From positions 1-64,000 of the forward strand of contig JAUHVR010000009.1 of NCBI GenBank assembly GCA_030424865.1: DNA of 64,000 bases. Reading direction: 5' to 3'. Both the position numbers and the translations under genes were made by a program. A model generated the notes under the pieces. It was not told where the DNA came from and searched no databases. It saw only the letters and a program-made list of their open reading frames with translations. Origin of the DNA: Alphaproteobacteria bacterium. GTDB lineage: Bacteria > Pseudomonadota > Alphaproteobacteria > Rhodobacterales > Rhodobacteraceae. Positions 34,871 through 44,958 of this stretch are shown in pieces (within the stretch, counting starts at the first letter, position 1; each line of letters starts with the position of its first letter).

Positions 34871-37861
34871 TCAAACGAACAGCAGGTCGATCTCGGATGT
34901 CATGGTCACGTCCAGATTGCGCAGCAGAACGGAGTGCCCTTCCGCATAGGTGGCAATCACACCTCTGGCATCTTCGACCCAACTGATATCCCCGGACCCG
35001 ATACCGACGAAACGCAGCGCATCCTCGGAGACATCAAAGTCGTGGATTTCGTCGGCCCCATCCCCAACCGCGAACTCGAACGTGTCAGCGCCGTCATTGC
35101 CACGCATGACGTCATTGCCCGTACCACCCACAAGCAGGTCATTTCCCGTGCCGCCGCTCAGGACATCGTTGCCTTCGCCGCCAAACACCTGGTCGGCGCC
35201 CACGCTTCCGAACAGGATGTCCCGTCCGGCATCCCCGTACAGCGTGTCATCACCGGTTCTGCCGTTGATCCGATCATCACCCCCATTGCCCGACAAGCTG
35301 TTGTTGCCACCATTGCCGATCAAACGGTTTGCGCCAGAGTTGCCAGCGCCCACATAGTCACCGACACCGAAAAAGACGAGGTCCTCGACATTGTCAGACA
35401 AGGCCATGTCGCCTCTTGCGTGGACCACGTCGTGCCCCTCGTCGGGGTTTTCGACAATCGTGTCCAGGCCATCGTTCACCTTGTAAACATCGTTACCGGC
35501 CCCGCCATAGGCCGTGTCTGCCCCGGCATTTCCGGACAACAGGTCGTTTCCAGCGCCCCCGTACATGACGTCGTCCCCAGTGCCCGGGCACAGCGTATCA
35601 TCGCCATCGCGACCATAGACGGTGTCTGCGCCGCTGCCGCCGTGCAGCTTGTCCCGTCCTATACCGCCATCCAGGACGTCGAGGCCGCCGCTTCCATGCA
35701 GCTTGTCGTCACCTGTCCCCCCCAGAATGGTATCGTCCCCGCCCCGGCCGATCAGGTTGTCGTTCCCTGACAGACCTTCGATCAAGTTGGCGTTCTGGTT
35801 CCCGACGATCATGTTGCGCAGATCGTTCCCGATCGCGTCCACCCCGTCCGAGCCCAGCTCAAGCCACAGGTTTTCAAGCCCCGATCCCAGCGTGTAGCTG
35901 ATCCTTGATTTCACCGTGTCGGTGCCGTCGCCGCCGGTTTCGGACAGGACGTCCCCCACCTGATCAACGAAATAGATGTCGTTTCCGGTACCGCCGAACA
36001 TGGTGTCCGCCCCGGCGCCGCCATCCAGCACATCATTTCCGGCCTCGCCATAGATCAGATCTTCGCCAGCTTCTGCCCGGATGAAGTCATTGCCCGCGCC
36101 GCCATAGACGTCATCGTCGCCCGCACCCGCAAAGATCTTGTCGTCTCCGCCGTACCCCAGAATGATGTCGTTCGCACCGTCCGATCCGTCAATCTGGGTG
36201 CCATCCGCATCGGTGAACCCGACCATGTGATCGCTGCTGGCCCCACCCTGAACCGGCGAGGTGGCAATTGTCACGACGGCCGTATCGGTCACACCACCCT
36301 GGTTTTCGATCGTATACGTCAGCTCTACCGAGACGTCCCGCGCCTCGCTGCCCGGGGTGACCTCGATCACGCCGTTGCCGAGATAGGTGACCGTCTCTCC
36401 GTTCTGCAGTGTCAGCTGCGTCCCGACAGAGACCGACGCGCCGTTCAGTTGGGTCAGGGTCAGGCTGTCGCCCACCCCCACAGTGTCATTGGCCAAGAGG
36501 TCGATGGTGATCGAACTTCCCTTCGCCGCCAGGGTCACCCCGTCGTCTTCGGCGATCGCAACGGACAGGTCCGGCGCGCGGATCAGAACCGCCGAGGAGT
36601 CGTCGATGTTCAGGAAAGGGTCGATGCCGCGTGTGTCCATTGCGCCATCGTTGCTGGACACCTGGGGGGCATTGGACAAGAGCTCCATGTACAACTGCCC
36701 GTCGGTGCCCGTCGTCACGATGTAGAACCCACCCGAGTTCGGTGTGGACGCATCCAGATCGTGATCGGTGTTGTTTGCCCCGACATAGACATTGCCGTCA
36801 CCATCCACAATCGTCGCGCCGAACGCGCCAGAGGGGATGCCGGACCTGATTTCGCCATCAACAATCGTGCCAACAATCGTCTGTGTTGTGACGCTCGGAT
36901 CACCGCCCAAGGCGACCTCTGAAACGTCGATCTGCACCAGCGTTCCGGGCTGCCCAACAGACCCACCGTGGGCCACCCCATAAAAGGTCTGCGTGTCGGG
37001 CTGATAAGCCAGATCTGCCAGACCGCTTGTGGAGAACCCCAGCGCCGGCAGCGAGATCACTTGAGACACCAAAGAGCCATCCGGATTGGTCTCGGACAGG
37101 TCATAGACCACGACGGTCCGCAGATTGCCGCTGAAGGTCCAAAGGTTTCCGGCGTCGTCCACATCCCCGATGTAAGACCCCATGACGCCCGGCGATACGG
37201 CATAGGTCGCGCCTGTCGCGTCCATGGCGATCACATCGTTGGTCGCAATCGCATTTCCCACGGCATCCACACCGCTGGAGCGGGCAATGCCGTAAATCAG
37301 GTCATCTTCGGTTGAGTACCCGATGGCGTTGACGTTCACCGCCGCTGGCGTCTCGGTTTCGGTGTAGCCGTTCGTTTCCAGGTCAAACACGACAAGCTGA
37401 CCGTTGAGCACCTGGTAGATATAGTTCTGACCCGGCGCAAAGGCATCGACCGTGACCTCCTGGCCAAGAAAGGTCATGGTCTTGGAATAGGACGCAACGA
37501 CGCCCGAAGTGTCGATCCAGCTGTCACCAGACAAAGAGGCATCGGTAACAAGGAACTGAAGGTCGGCCACATCGCCGGTACCGGTCAGGTCTATGGAATA
37601 TGTGCCAAAGACGCCTCCGACATGCGTGAAGGTGCCTACGCTCTGGCCGTCAAAGAAGACCTCGACCGTCACGCTTTCGACGTCTGCGCTCAGGTTGGCG
37701 GCCAAGTTGAATTCCAGTTCATAGGCCACGCCCAGAACCGTTTCCACCGAGGTTGTCAGCATCGGCAGGCCGTTGGTTCCGGTGTCTCCGGTCCAGTAAT
37801 CCGAGACCGCGTATTGGTCGAACGTCAACCTGTCTTCGGTGTCCTGCAGAATGTTACTCAT
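34871..37861 (-). CDS. Large RTX calcium-binding surface protein
   Basis: A 996-residue protein with no Sec signal. Residues 30-150 are beta-rich. Residues about 165-430 look like a beta-propeller with repeated blades (YIYQVLNGQLVVFDLETNGY, then a DxxGNLWTFSGNL repeat) similar to DUF6923-type domains. Residues 445-535 form a cadherin-like/Ig-like module (IAEDDGVTL, DLLANDT). Residues about 545-920 carry dozens of RTX nonapeptides (GGxGxDxxxG) in several blocks, and a C-terminal cap follows (DADTFEFA-type, DFDVSEDALRF). Export by a type I system is expected, with calcium folding the repeats outside. It borders the EPS cluster, which suggests a matrix or adhesion role. Confidence 0.85.
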   Translation of the reverse strand: MSNILQDTEDRLTFDQYAVSDYWTGDTGTNGLPMLTTSVETVLGVAYELEFNLAANLSADVESVTVEVFFDGQSVGTFTHVGGVFGTYSIDLTGTGDVADLQFLVTDASLSGDSWIDTSGVVASYSKTMTFLGQEVTVDAFAPGQNYIYQVLNGQLVVFDLETNGYTETETPAAVNVNAIGYSTEDDLIYGIARSSGVDAVGNAIATNDVIAMDATGATYAVSPGVMGSYIGDVDDAGNLWTFSGNLRTVVVYDLSETNPDGSLVSQVISLPALGFSTSGLADLAYQPDTQTFYGVAHGGSVGQPGTLVQIDVSEVALGGDPSVTTQTIVGTIVDGEIRSGIPSGAFGATIVDGDGNVYVGANNTDHDLDASTPNSGGFYIVTTGTDGQLYMELLSNAPQVSSNDGAMDTRGIDPFLNIDDSSAVLIRAPDLSVAIAEDDGVTLAAKGSSITIDLLANDTVGVGDSLTLTQLNGASVSVGTQLTLQNGETVTYLGNGVIEVTPGSEARDVSVELTYTIENQGGVTDTAVVTIATSPVQGGASSDHMVGFTDADGTQIDGSDGANDIILGYGGDDKIFAGAGDDDVYGGAGNDFIRAEAGEDLIYGEAGNDVLDGGAGADTMFGGTGNDIYFVDQVGDVLSETGGDGTDTVKSRISYTLGSGLENLWLELGSDGVDAIGNDLRNMIVGNQNANLIEGLSGNDNLIGRGGDDTILGGTGDDKLHGSGGLDVLDGGIGRDKLHGGSGADTVYGRDGDDTLCPGTGDDVMYGGAGNDLLSGNAGADTAYGGAGNDVYKVNDGLDTIVENPDEGHDVVHARGDMALSDNVEDLVFFGVGDYVGAGNSGANRLIGNGGNNSLSGNGGDDRINGRTGDDTLYGDAGRDILFGSVGADQVFGGEGNDVLSGGTGNDLLVGGTGNDVMRGNDGADTFEFAVGDGADEIHDFDVSEDALRFVGIGSGDISWVEDARGVIATYAEGHSVLLRNLDVTMTSEIDLLFV

Positions 37862-38271
37862 TAACGAACGCGTCCTTGTTTGGGCTGGACCAGCGCCTCG
37901 ATGCGGCGTGTCCGGGCACAGATGATGTCAATGGGTCCGCGTCGCCCCCCTGCCCGTAACAGCAGAGGCACAGCGTCAGACCGCGTTGATCAAGGTGTGA
38001 CGGATTTCGAAGAAAACCTCTTGGCTCCAACCGGACACCGGGCCGATTTTTCGGGATTGACGCGCCATGCTTTCGGATAGGTCCAATGCCGGATCTGGGT
38101 CAAACGGACTGCTTGGACCACAGGTTTCAGCCATTCTGCGCCAATCCCTCGCGATGGCCGATTCCTCGCTGTTGGTCGCTGCGGTCGTTGAAAACGCCCG
38201 GGAAACACGCGACCTGACACCCGCTGCTGCGCGACAGGTCAGGCGGAGGAGTTTGGATCGGTCCGCGGCCT
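37862..38271. other. Non-coding region upstream of the RTX gene
   Basis: A 410-bp gap between the RTX start and the oligopeptide ATPase stop. An open frame for 99 residues (37976-38275, minus) has no recognisable domain and no clear ribosome-binding site, so I do not call it. The region should hold the RTX promoter. Confidence 0.5.
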
Positions 38272-39978
38272 TCAAAGCACCTGGCCGTCGTCCTCTGAAA
38301 GCGCTTCAAGCCGTGGCATCAAATCAAGCAGTTCGCGGGTGTAGCCGGTCTGCGGCGCGGCAAACAGGCTGTCGGTGTCCTGCAACTCGACCAGCTTGCC
38401 CTGTCGCAGCACGGCCACCCGATCACACATCTGGCGAACCACCGGCAGATCGTGGCTTATGAACAGCATGGTCAGCTTAAGATGGTCTTGCAGGTCCTTG
38501 AGAATGTTCAGGATTTGCGCCTGAATGGAAACATCCAGCGCGCTGGTCGGTTCATCACAGATCAAGAGCCGGGGTTCGGTCGCCAGCGCCCGTGCGATGG
38601 CGATCCTTTGCCGTTGTCCGCCCGAGAATTCATGCGGGTACTTCAGGCCAGCTTCTTTGCCCAGCCCGACCTGATCGAGCAATTCGAAAACGCGGTCCTG
38701 GACCGCCTTGCCAGTCAGCAGCCGGTGATGATGGATCGGCTCGGCCACAATGCTGTCGACCCGCATGCGCGGGTTCAACGAGCTGAAGGGGTCCTGAAAG
38801 ATCATCTGGATCTGCTTGCGAAACGCGGTCTGCGCCTCTTTGTCCGAAGGATCGCTGACCAGCGTTCCGTCGAAATGCACCTCTCCGCCATCAGGCTTGT
38901 AGAGCCCGGCAATCATGCGGGCGACGGTGGATTTGCCGCTGCCGCTTTCGCCCACCAGACCCAGAACCTCGCCCGGCATGACGTCGAAACTCACGTCATC
39001 CACGGCAGTGAAATAGCTGCGCCGCCAGGGCAACAGGCTGCGCCCTTCGACAAAGCGCTTGGTCAGATTGTTGATCTGCAACAACGGCTTGTCGGGATCT
39101 GTTGAGGGGATTTCCCATCCATGAGCAATCTCGTCGATGGCAAAGCGCGTTTCGCGGCCGCCATAGCTGACCTGTGGAAAGCGGTGCAACCGCTTGCCCG
39201 GACGCGGGACGGCGGCGATCAGGGATTGGGTATAGGCATGCTGCGGCGTGCCCAGCACCTGCGCGGTCGTCCCGCTTTCGACAATCTCGCCCTGATACAT
39301 GACGGTCACGCGGTCCGTGACGTCACTGATCACACCCATGTCGTGGGTGATCAGGATCACGCCCACCTGCCGTTCGATGGTCAGATCACGGATCAGATCA
39401 AGGATCTGCGCCTGCACCGCCACATCCAGCGCCGTGGTCGGCTCGTCCGCAATGATCACGTCCGGCTCGGAACAGAGCGCAAGCGCGATCACCACCCTTT
39501 GCCGCATTCCGCCCGAGAACTGGTGCGGGTACTGATCGAGGCGCGTTTCGGGATCGGGGATGCCGACGCGCTGCATCAGTTGCAGGGCACGGGCGTCGGC
39601 CTCGGTCGTGCTGACGTCGAGATGCGCCAGAATGGTCTCGGTCAGTTGTTGGCGGATCGTGAACAGCGGGTTGAGCGAGGTCAGCGGATCCTGGAAGATC
39701 ATCGAGATCTTCTGCCCCCGCAGTTTGCGCATTGCCTCCCCGTCCAGCCCGCTGATTTGTTGCCCTTGGAAACTGATGGTTCCGGCAGCAATGCGTCCGG
39801 GGCGCTCCAACAGACCCATGATCGCCGCGCCTACGGTGGATTTTCCGGCCCCGGATTCGCCCACCAGCCCGTGAATCTCTCCGGGTTCGACCTGCACGCT
39901 GGCATCAACAACGGCACGAAAGACCTTGTGGCGCGTGGGAAATTCGACAGTCAGACCCTGGATATCGAGAAGTGCCAT
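38272..39978 (-). CDS. Oligopeptide ABC transporter, fused two-domain ATPase
   Basis: A 568-residue protein with two DppD/DppF-like ATPase halves in one chain, as in YejF and GsiA. Half 1 has GESGAGKST, QFSGGMRQRV and IIADEPTTALD. Half 2 has GESGSGKST, EFSGGQRQRI and LICDEPTSALD. Each half ends with the oligopeptide-family extension (TQSLIAAVP; TRELLDLMP). Both sites look active. It powers the two permeases encoded directly upstream. It is the last gene of the operon. Confidence 0.92.
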   Translation of the reverse strand: MALLDIQGLTVEFPTRHKVFRAVVDASVQVEPGEIHGLVGESGAGKSTVGAAIMGLLERPGRIAAGTISFQGQQISGLDGEAMRKLRGQKISMIFQDPLTSLNPLFTIRQQLTETILAHLDVSTTEADARALQLMQRVGIPDPETRLDQYPHQFSGGMRQRVVIALALCSEPDVIIADEPTTALDVAVQAQILDLIRDLTIERQVGVILITHDMGVISDVTDRVTVMYQGEIVESGTTAQVLGTPQHAYTQSLIAAVPRPGKRLHRFPQVSYGGRETRFAIDEIAHGWEIPSTDPDKPLLQINNLTKRFVEGRSLLPWRRSYFTAVDDVSFDVMPGEVLGLVGESGSGKSTVARMIAGLYKPDGGEVHFDGTLVSDPSDKEAQTAFRKQIQMIFQDPFSSLNPRMRVDSIVAEPIHHHRLLTGKAVQDRVFELLDQVGLGKEAGLKYPHEFSGGQRQRIAIARALATEPRLLICDEPTSALDVSIQAQILNILKDLQDHLKLTMLFISHDLPVVRQMCDRVAVLRQGKLVELQDTDSLFAAPQTGYTRELLDLMPRLEALSEDDGQVL

Positions 39979-39982
39979 GACG

Positions 39983-40897
39983 CTACCTCAGCTTCGGGTT
40001 CAGCGCGTCGCGCAGCCAGTCGCCCAGCAGATTGACGGACAGAGCCAGCGCCAGAAGTGTCAGCGAGGGGAAAAGCAGGATCCACCATTCGCCCGAGAAC
40101 AGGAACGATTGCCCGATGCGGATCAGCGTGCCCAGCGAGGGCTGCGTGGGCGGCGCGCCGACGCCGAGGAAGGACAGCGTCGCCTCGGCGATGATGGCCA
40201 GCGCCAGGCTGATGGTCGCAATGACCAGCACCGGTGACAGCACGTTGGGCAGGATATGGCGGAAGAGGATCGGCAACGGCCCCCGCCCGATCAAGCGTGC
40301 GGCCTGCACGTATTCCTTGCCCTTTTCAACCATCGTAGCCCCCCGGACCACGCGGGCGAATTGCACCCAGTCGGACAGGCCGATGGACAGGATCAGCACC
40401 CAGATCGCCAATTGGTCCCGGTACTCGACCGGCGTAAAGCTTTTGGCGACGCCAAAGATCAGCATGGCCACCAGGATCGAGGGGAAGGTCAGCTGGATAT
40501 CTGCGATCCGCATGATGATCGTGTCGGTCCACCCGCCGAAATAGCCCGCCACAAGGCCCAGCACGACGCCCAGCACCAGCCCAAGAAGCACTGCCGAGAA
40601 GCCCACGAACAGCGAGATCCGCATGCCGAAGAGGATGGTCGAAAACACGTCACGTCCCTGGTCGTCAGTCCCCATCAGGAAACTGTCGCCGGTAAAGGCG
40701 TTCGGGCTGCCCGGCGGCGTGAAGCCGTTCATCAGGTTCAGGCTGGCCGGATCAAAGGGATTCATCGTCGCGATCAGCGGCGCAAAGACCGCCGAGAGGA
40801 TCAAGAGCAGCGTCACCAGCAGCGAGGTCACGGCGACTGGCGACCGGCGGAAGCTCCATGCGAAATCGCTGGCCCAGAATGTGCGCAGGCGTCTCAT
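39983..40897 (-). CDS. Oligopeptide ABC transporter permease (DppC-like)
   Basis: A 304-residue permease with six helices. The N-terminal FAWSFRRSPVAVTSLLVTLLLI helix and the GTDDQGRDVFSTILFG motif are diagnostic of DppC/OppC. The EAA loop is EYVQAARLIGRGPLPILFRHILPN. It overlaps the DppB-like gene by ATGA and lies 4 bp before the ATPase gene. Confidence 0.92.
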   Translation of the reverse strand: MRRLRTFWASDFAWSFRRSPVAVTSLLVTLLLILSAVFAPLIATMNPFDPASLNLMNGFTPPGSPNAFTGDSFLMGTDDQGRDVFSTILFGMRISLFVGFSAVLLGLVLGVVLGLVAGYFGGWTDTIIMRIADIQLTFPSILVAMLIFGVAKSFTPVEYRDQLAIWVLILSIGLSDWVQFARVVRGATMVEKGKEYVQAARLIGRGPLPILFRHILPNVLSPVLVIATISLALAIIAEATLSFLGVGAPPTQPSLGTLIRIGQSFLFSGEWWILLFPSLTLLALALSVNLLGDWLRDALNPKLR

Positions 40898-41856
40898 GTC
40901 CGCAGCCTCGGGTCTACAGCGACATAGAGCAGGTCAACCACAAGGTTGATGCCGACGAACATCACGGAAATCAGCATCAGGTAAGCGGCCATGACGGGGA
41001 TATCGACAAACTGGATGGCGTTGATGAACAAGAGCCCCATGCCCGGCCACTGAAAGACGCTTTCGGTCACGATGGCAAAGGCGATGAGTGATCCCAGCTG
41101 CAGGCCGGTGATGGTGATCACCGGGATCAGCGTGTTTTTCAATGCGTGGCGGAAGGTAACGGTGCGCTCGGCAAGCCCTCGGGCACGGGCAAAGCGGATG
41201 TAATCGGCACGCAGCACCTCGAGCATTTCAGCCCGGACAAGGCGCATGATCAGGGTCATCTGGTAGAGCCCCAGCGTGATCGAAGGCAGGATCAGCGCCT
41301 TGAGCCCGCTGCCCGTGAACAGGCCCGTGGTCCACCCCCCGATCTCGACGGTGTCCCCGCGGCCGAAACTGGGCAGCCAGCCAAGCTGCACCGAAAAGAG
41401 ATAGATCAGCAGGATGCCGATCAGGAATGTGGGCAGCGAGACGCCGATCAGGCTGAAGGCCATGATGGCAGTGGCCGCGATGCCGCGGCGGCGGATGGCG
41501 GTGAAGACGCCCAGAACGATGCCCATCGTCAGCGCAAAAAGGCCCGAGACGGCGGCAAGCTCCAGCGTTGCGGGCGCGCGCTCGGCCAGGATGGTGGCGA
41601 CGGGGCGGCCTTGTTCGTAAGACACGCCGAAATTGCCCTGGGCGGCAGAGACAAGGAAGCGGACGTATTGTTCTGCAAAGCTGCGGTCGAGGCCCAAAAG
41701 GGCGCGCAGGCGGTCTACGTCTTCCTGCGTGCGTTCCTGCCCCAGCATGTTGTCGATGGGGTCGCCGATAAAGGTGAACATGGCAAAGGCGACAAAGCCC
41801 ACGGCCAAAAGGACGAGGACGGACTGAAAAACGCGGCGGATCAGATAGGACAGCAT
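40894..41856 (-). CDS. Oligopeptide ABC transporter permease (DppB-like)
   Basis: A 320-residue permease that starts MLSYLIRRVFQSVLVLLAVGFVAFAMF, the DppB/OppB signature. The motif GDPIDNMLGQERTQEDVDRLRALLGLD and the EAA loop RADYIRFARARGLAERTVTFRHALKN are intact. The ATG at 41856 is preferred to a TTG at 41862. It forms the channel with the DppC-like subunit. Confidence 0.92.
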   Translation of the reverse strand: MLSYLIRRVFQSVLVLLAVGFVAFAMFTFIGDPIDNMLGQERTQEDVDRLRALLGLDRSFAEQYVRFLVSAAQGNFGVSYEQGRPVATILAERAPATLELAAVSGLFALTMGIVLGVFTAIRRRGIAATAIMAFSLIGVSLPTFLIGILLIYLFSVQLGWLPSFGRGDTVEIGGWTTGLFTGSGLKALILPSITLGLYQMTLIMRLVRAEMLEVLRADYIRFARARGLAERTVTFRHALKNTLIPVITITGLQLGSLIAFAIVTESVFQWPGMGLLFINAIQFVDIPVMAAYLMLISVMFVGINLVVDLLYVAVDPRLRT

Positions 41857-41901
41857 GTGCAAGCAGGTCCCGCGCGGGTGATCCGCGCGGGGCCAAGGGC
41901 T

Positions 41902-43467
41902 TTAGTTGACGGTCACCCAGCGCAGGATGAAGAAGTTGTCCGGGCGCTGCGTCAGCTCGATATTGTCGCGCATGCCCCAGACCAGCGGCTGGACATACAG
42001 TGGCACATAAGCGTGCTGATCCTGGTAGATGTCCACGATCTCGTCGATCATGCCCTGGCGCTTGGCCGCGTCAATCTCGGACTGGATCATCGGCAAGAGC
42101 TCATCCACGCGTGCGTCCGAGAAGCCGCCAAAATTCCACGACCCCAGCTTTTTCTCGGGGTTCGGCGTGGTGACCAGGAAGCGAACGGGGTGTTCGTGGT
42201 CAAAGGTGCCCGGCGACCAGCCCAGCATGTACATGTCGAAGTTGTCAGCACGCAGCTCGGGCCAGTAGTTCTGGACCGGCATCGCATCGAGTTCGGCCGT
42301 GATGCCCACGGCGGCCAACATGCTGGTGACGGCCTGACAGACGGCCTCGTCATTCAGATAGCGGTTGTTGGGGCACTTCAGACCAAACGAAAAGCCGTCG
42401 GCATAACCGGCCTCGGCCAGCAGGGCCTTGGCGCCATCGGGGTCGAAGGCCGGACGCGCGTCGTTGACCGAGGAGTATCCGTTCATCGCGGGGCTGACCA
42501 GCTGGCTGGCCGCCTCGGCGCTGCCGCGCATGATGACCTGACGGATGGCGTCGACGTTGATCGCCTTGGCCACGGCCTCGCGCACACGGACGTCAAGGAA
42601 AGGGTTCGGCTGACCGGCCATGTCGGTGTACTTCAACTCGGCCCGGTCGTGGCCAAAGCCCAGCATGATCACCCGCGCCTCGATCCCGCGCAGCACCTTG
42701 GCACCGTCGCTGGCATCCACGCGGCCCGCGTCCTGGATCGGAACGGGGTTGATCATGTCGACGTCGCCTGACAACAGCGCCGCCACGGCGGTTGCGGTAT
42801 TGTCGATAGGCGTGAATGTCGCCTCGGTGATGTTGTGCTCTGCCGTGTCCCACCAGCCCGCGAAAGGCACCAGCGAGGTCGACAGGCCCGGCTGACGGTC
42901 CGAGACCATGAAGGCACCCGTGCCATTGGCGTTCAGCGTCGCGTAGTTGCCGCTTTCCTTGTCCGGCAGCTCGGCATTGTTGGCGGCGGCCCAGCCGCTG
43001 TCCATGATCATCCAGTTGGCAATCGAGTCCGGGAAGATCGGGTTCGGCGCATTGGTCAGGATGTCGACCGTGTAGTCATCCACCTTGACTACATCCGCGA
43101 CCGGCGCAAACCAGCTGCGGGTGTCCGAGGCCTCGGACGAGGCGCGCTGATAGCTGAAGATCACATCGTCCGCGTTGAACGCGGCACCGTCGTGAAAGGT
43201 CACGCCCTGGCGCAGCGTAAAGCGCCAGCCTTCGCCCGCGCCGATCGGCTCCCATGCGGTGGCAAGCGCCGGTTGAACCGACATGTCCTTGCCTCGGCGC
43301 ACAAGGCCTTCGTAGACGTTGTTCAGAAAGCCCAGGACCGGGGCCGAGTTCACGGCATGCGGGTCCATGGTCTGTGGGTCGGTTGTGCCCGCCCAGCGGA
43401 ATGTCTCTGCCTGCGCGGCACCGGCCACGGTCAAGGCCAGCGCCGAGGCTGTCAAAAGTCTGTTCAT
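41902..43467 (-). CDS. Oligopeptide/solute ABC transporter substrate-binding protein
   Basis: A 521-residue periplasmic SBP_bac_5 family protein. The Sec signal is MNRLLTASALALTVAGAAQA, cleaved before ETFRWAG. Family marks are NVYEGLVRRGKDMSVQPALATAWE, FHDGAAFNADDVIFSYQR and the late GWSPGTFDHEHPVRFL. Ligands of this family range from peptides to opines and glutathione, so the substrate stays open. GGGGGGA before the ATG at 43467 fixes the start. It is the first gene of the four-gene operon. Confidence 0.9.
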   Translation of the reverse strand: MNRLLTASALALTVAGAAQAETFRWAGTTDPQTMDPHAVNSAPVLGFLNNVYEGLVRRGKDMSVQPALATAWEPIGAGEGWRFTLRQGVTFHDGAAFNADDVIFSYQRASSEASDTRSWFAPVADVVKVDDYTVDILTNAPNPIFPDSIANWMIMDSGWAAANNAELPDKESGNYATLNANGTGAFMVSDRQPGLSTSLVPFAGWWDTAEHNITEATFTPIDNTATAVAALLSGDVDMINPVPIQDAGRVDASDGAKVLRGIEARVIMLGFGHDRAELKYTDMAGQPNPFLDVRVREAVAKAINVDAIRQVIMRGSAEAASQLVSPAMNGYSSVNDARPAFDPDGAKALLAEAGYADGFSFGLKCPNNRYLNDEAVCQAVTSMLAAVGITAELDAMPVQNYWPELRADNFDMYMLGWSPGTFDHEHPVRFLVTTPNPEKKLGSWNFGGFSDARVDELLPMIQSEIDAAKRQGMIDEIVDIYQDQHAYVPLYVQPLVWGMRDNIELTQRPDNFFILRWVTVN

Positions 43468-44019
43468 GGTTCCCCCCTGATCGGAACTGCGCGCCTGTTT
43501 TGCCCGGCATCCCAGTTCGGTTGCGGGGCCGATGGTATGGTGTTTTCGAGAAATACCAAAAGGTTTCTGCAGCCCCGTCGCCACAAGCGCTTGTTTTGAC
43601 GATCACAAATTCGAGATCACGATGGGTGGACCGAGCAAAGCGGCGCGGGATCAGCGCGCGGACGCACTCTGTCCGCGGGTCGACAGTCGCGCCTTGGTGG
43701 CGGCCAATTGCCGGGTAAAATAGCCGCAGGCTGGAAAATACACGGCTTTCCCCGGCGCTATGCTTGACAATATGCACGGATCGGATGCACACGGCGCCGA
43801 TCAAAATGTGAAATGGATTGTCGCTGAACGCAGGTGCACCGCGCACGCGAGGCGTCGGTCATTCCGCAGAACCGTTGACGACACAAAACGTGGAGGCCGT
43901 CATACCAACCGGGACCAAGACACATGTCAGCGCGCATCGCCCTGCCCTGACCCTGACCTTTGAGGCCCAATCGGCCTTGGGTCGGTGTTGACCGCCCGGA
44001 GCAGCCTCGGAGCCGTGTA
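43468..44019. other. Divergent intergenic region
   Basis: About 550 bp between the binding-protein start and the acyltransferase start. Short frames here have no recognisable domain or ribosome-binding site. It should contain both divergent promoters. A perfect TTGACA at 43764 has no good -10 at the right distance. Confidence 0.5.
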
Positions 44020-44958
44020 ATGCCCAGATTCAAACGAGAATCTCGTATCCCCGCCCCACCCGGGATGATCAGCCCAAGGAAAGAGGCGCGCCTCAAGCTG
44101 GGCGCGCAGGGTGACGGGACGGATCTGGCCGACCAGCCCTATGACCGTCGCCGCCTGTCCTACGCGACAACCTTCACCAATCCGGTACAGCAAAAGGTCA
44201 TCCAGGCGATGGAACTGCTGACCGCCAAGTTCCACCTGTTGCGCCGCATTCGCAAGTTCGAGGCCATGGGGGTGCCCCATGGTCAGGGTTTCTGGGATCA
44301 GGCGCTGGGTGTGATGGGGATCGAGTTGCAGACCCCCGCAGAAGAGATCGCGAACATCCCCAAGGACGGACCGGTCGTGATCACCGCCAACCACCCGCAT
44401 GGGCTGGTCGATGGCATGGTGCTGGCCGAACTGATCGGCCGTGTGCGCGAGGACTACAAGATCCTGACGCGGTCCCTGCTGACGGGCGTGGGCGAGATCG
44501 ACCAGTTCATGATCCCTGTTCCCTTTGACCATGAACCCGACGCGCTGCAGAAAAGTCTCGAGATGCGCAAACGCGCCATGAGCCATCTGTCCGATGGCGG
44601 CTGCGTGGCGCTTTTCCCCTCGGGTGTGGTCGCCTCGGCTGATCGCTACTTCGGCCCTGCCATCGAGCGGGAATGGACCGCGTTCACCGCCAAGATGATC
44701 CAGCGGTCGGGCGCGACGGTGGTTCCGATCCGATTTACCGGCCAGAACAGCCGCGCCTATCAGATCGCAAGTCTGGTTTCACCGACGATCCGCCAGGGCC
44801 TGCTGCTGTATGAAGTGCGCGCCGCCCTCGGCAAGCCGCAAAGCCCGATCGTGGGCAAGCCGATTTCCGAGACCAAGATGGCCGAACTGGCCAAGGATCC
44901 CCGTGCGTTTATTGCCTGGCTGCGCGAACACACACTGGGCCTGACACGCGCGGTCTAG
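44020..44958 (+). CDS. PlsC-type lysophospholipid acyltransferase
   Basis: A 312-residue acyltransferase of the LPLAT group that resembles hemolysin-linked members (COG3176-type). The catalytic motif is ANHPHGLVDGM, where His125 and Asp131 are separated by five residues; this HX5D form (like HPLGGLDG) replaces the usual HX4D in this subgroup. Further blocks are PVPFDHEPDALQKSL and ALFPSGVVAS. It could acylate lyso-ornithine lipid (OlsA role) or lysophosphatidate. No genetic link with olsB exists here. The ATG at 44020 has CGGAG upstream. Its 3' end overlaps the convergent AraC gene by 4 bp. Confidence 0.8.
   Translation: MPRFKRESRIPAPPGMISPRKEARLKLGAQGDGTDLADQPYDRRRLSYATTFTNPVQQKVIQAMELLTAKFHLLRRIRKFEAMGVPHGQGFWDQALGVMGIELQTPAEEIANIPKDGPVVITANHPHGLVDGMVLAELIGRVREDYKILTRSLLTGVGEIDQFMIPVPFDHEPDALQKSLEMRKRAMSHLSDGGCVALFPSGVVASADRYFGPAIEREWTAFTAKMIQRSGATVVPIRFTGQNSRAYQIASLVSPTIRQGLLLYEVRAALGKPQSPIVGKPISETKMAELAKDPRAFIAWLREHTLGLTRAV

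Noticed and set aside
35050-36240. Repetitive GC-rich block as CRISPR or satellite DNA
   Set aside because: The periodicity is that of RTX nonapeptide codons within one open reading frame, with no uniform direct repeats and unique spacers.
37976-38275. 99-residue open frame on the minus strand upstream of the RTX gene
   Set aside because: No recognisable domain and no clear ribosome-binding site; it overlaps the ATPase stop. High-GC sequence yields such frames by chance.
41146-42771. 541-residue open frame on the plus strand
   Set aside because: It lies opposite the oligopeptide permease and binding-protein genes, which have clear family motifs, and shows no domain.
43741-43800. Perfect TTGACA as promoter of the acyltransferase gene
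   Set aside because: No acceptable -10 sequence lies at 16-18 bp, and the distance to the gene start is about 250 bp.
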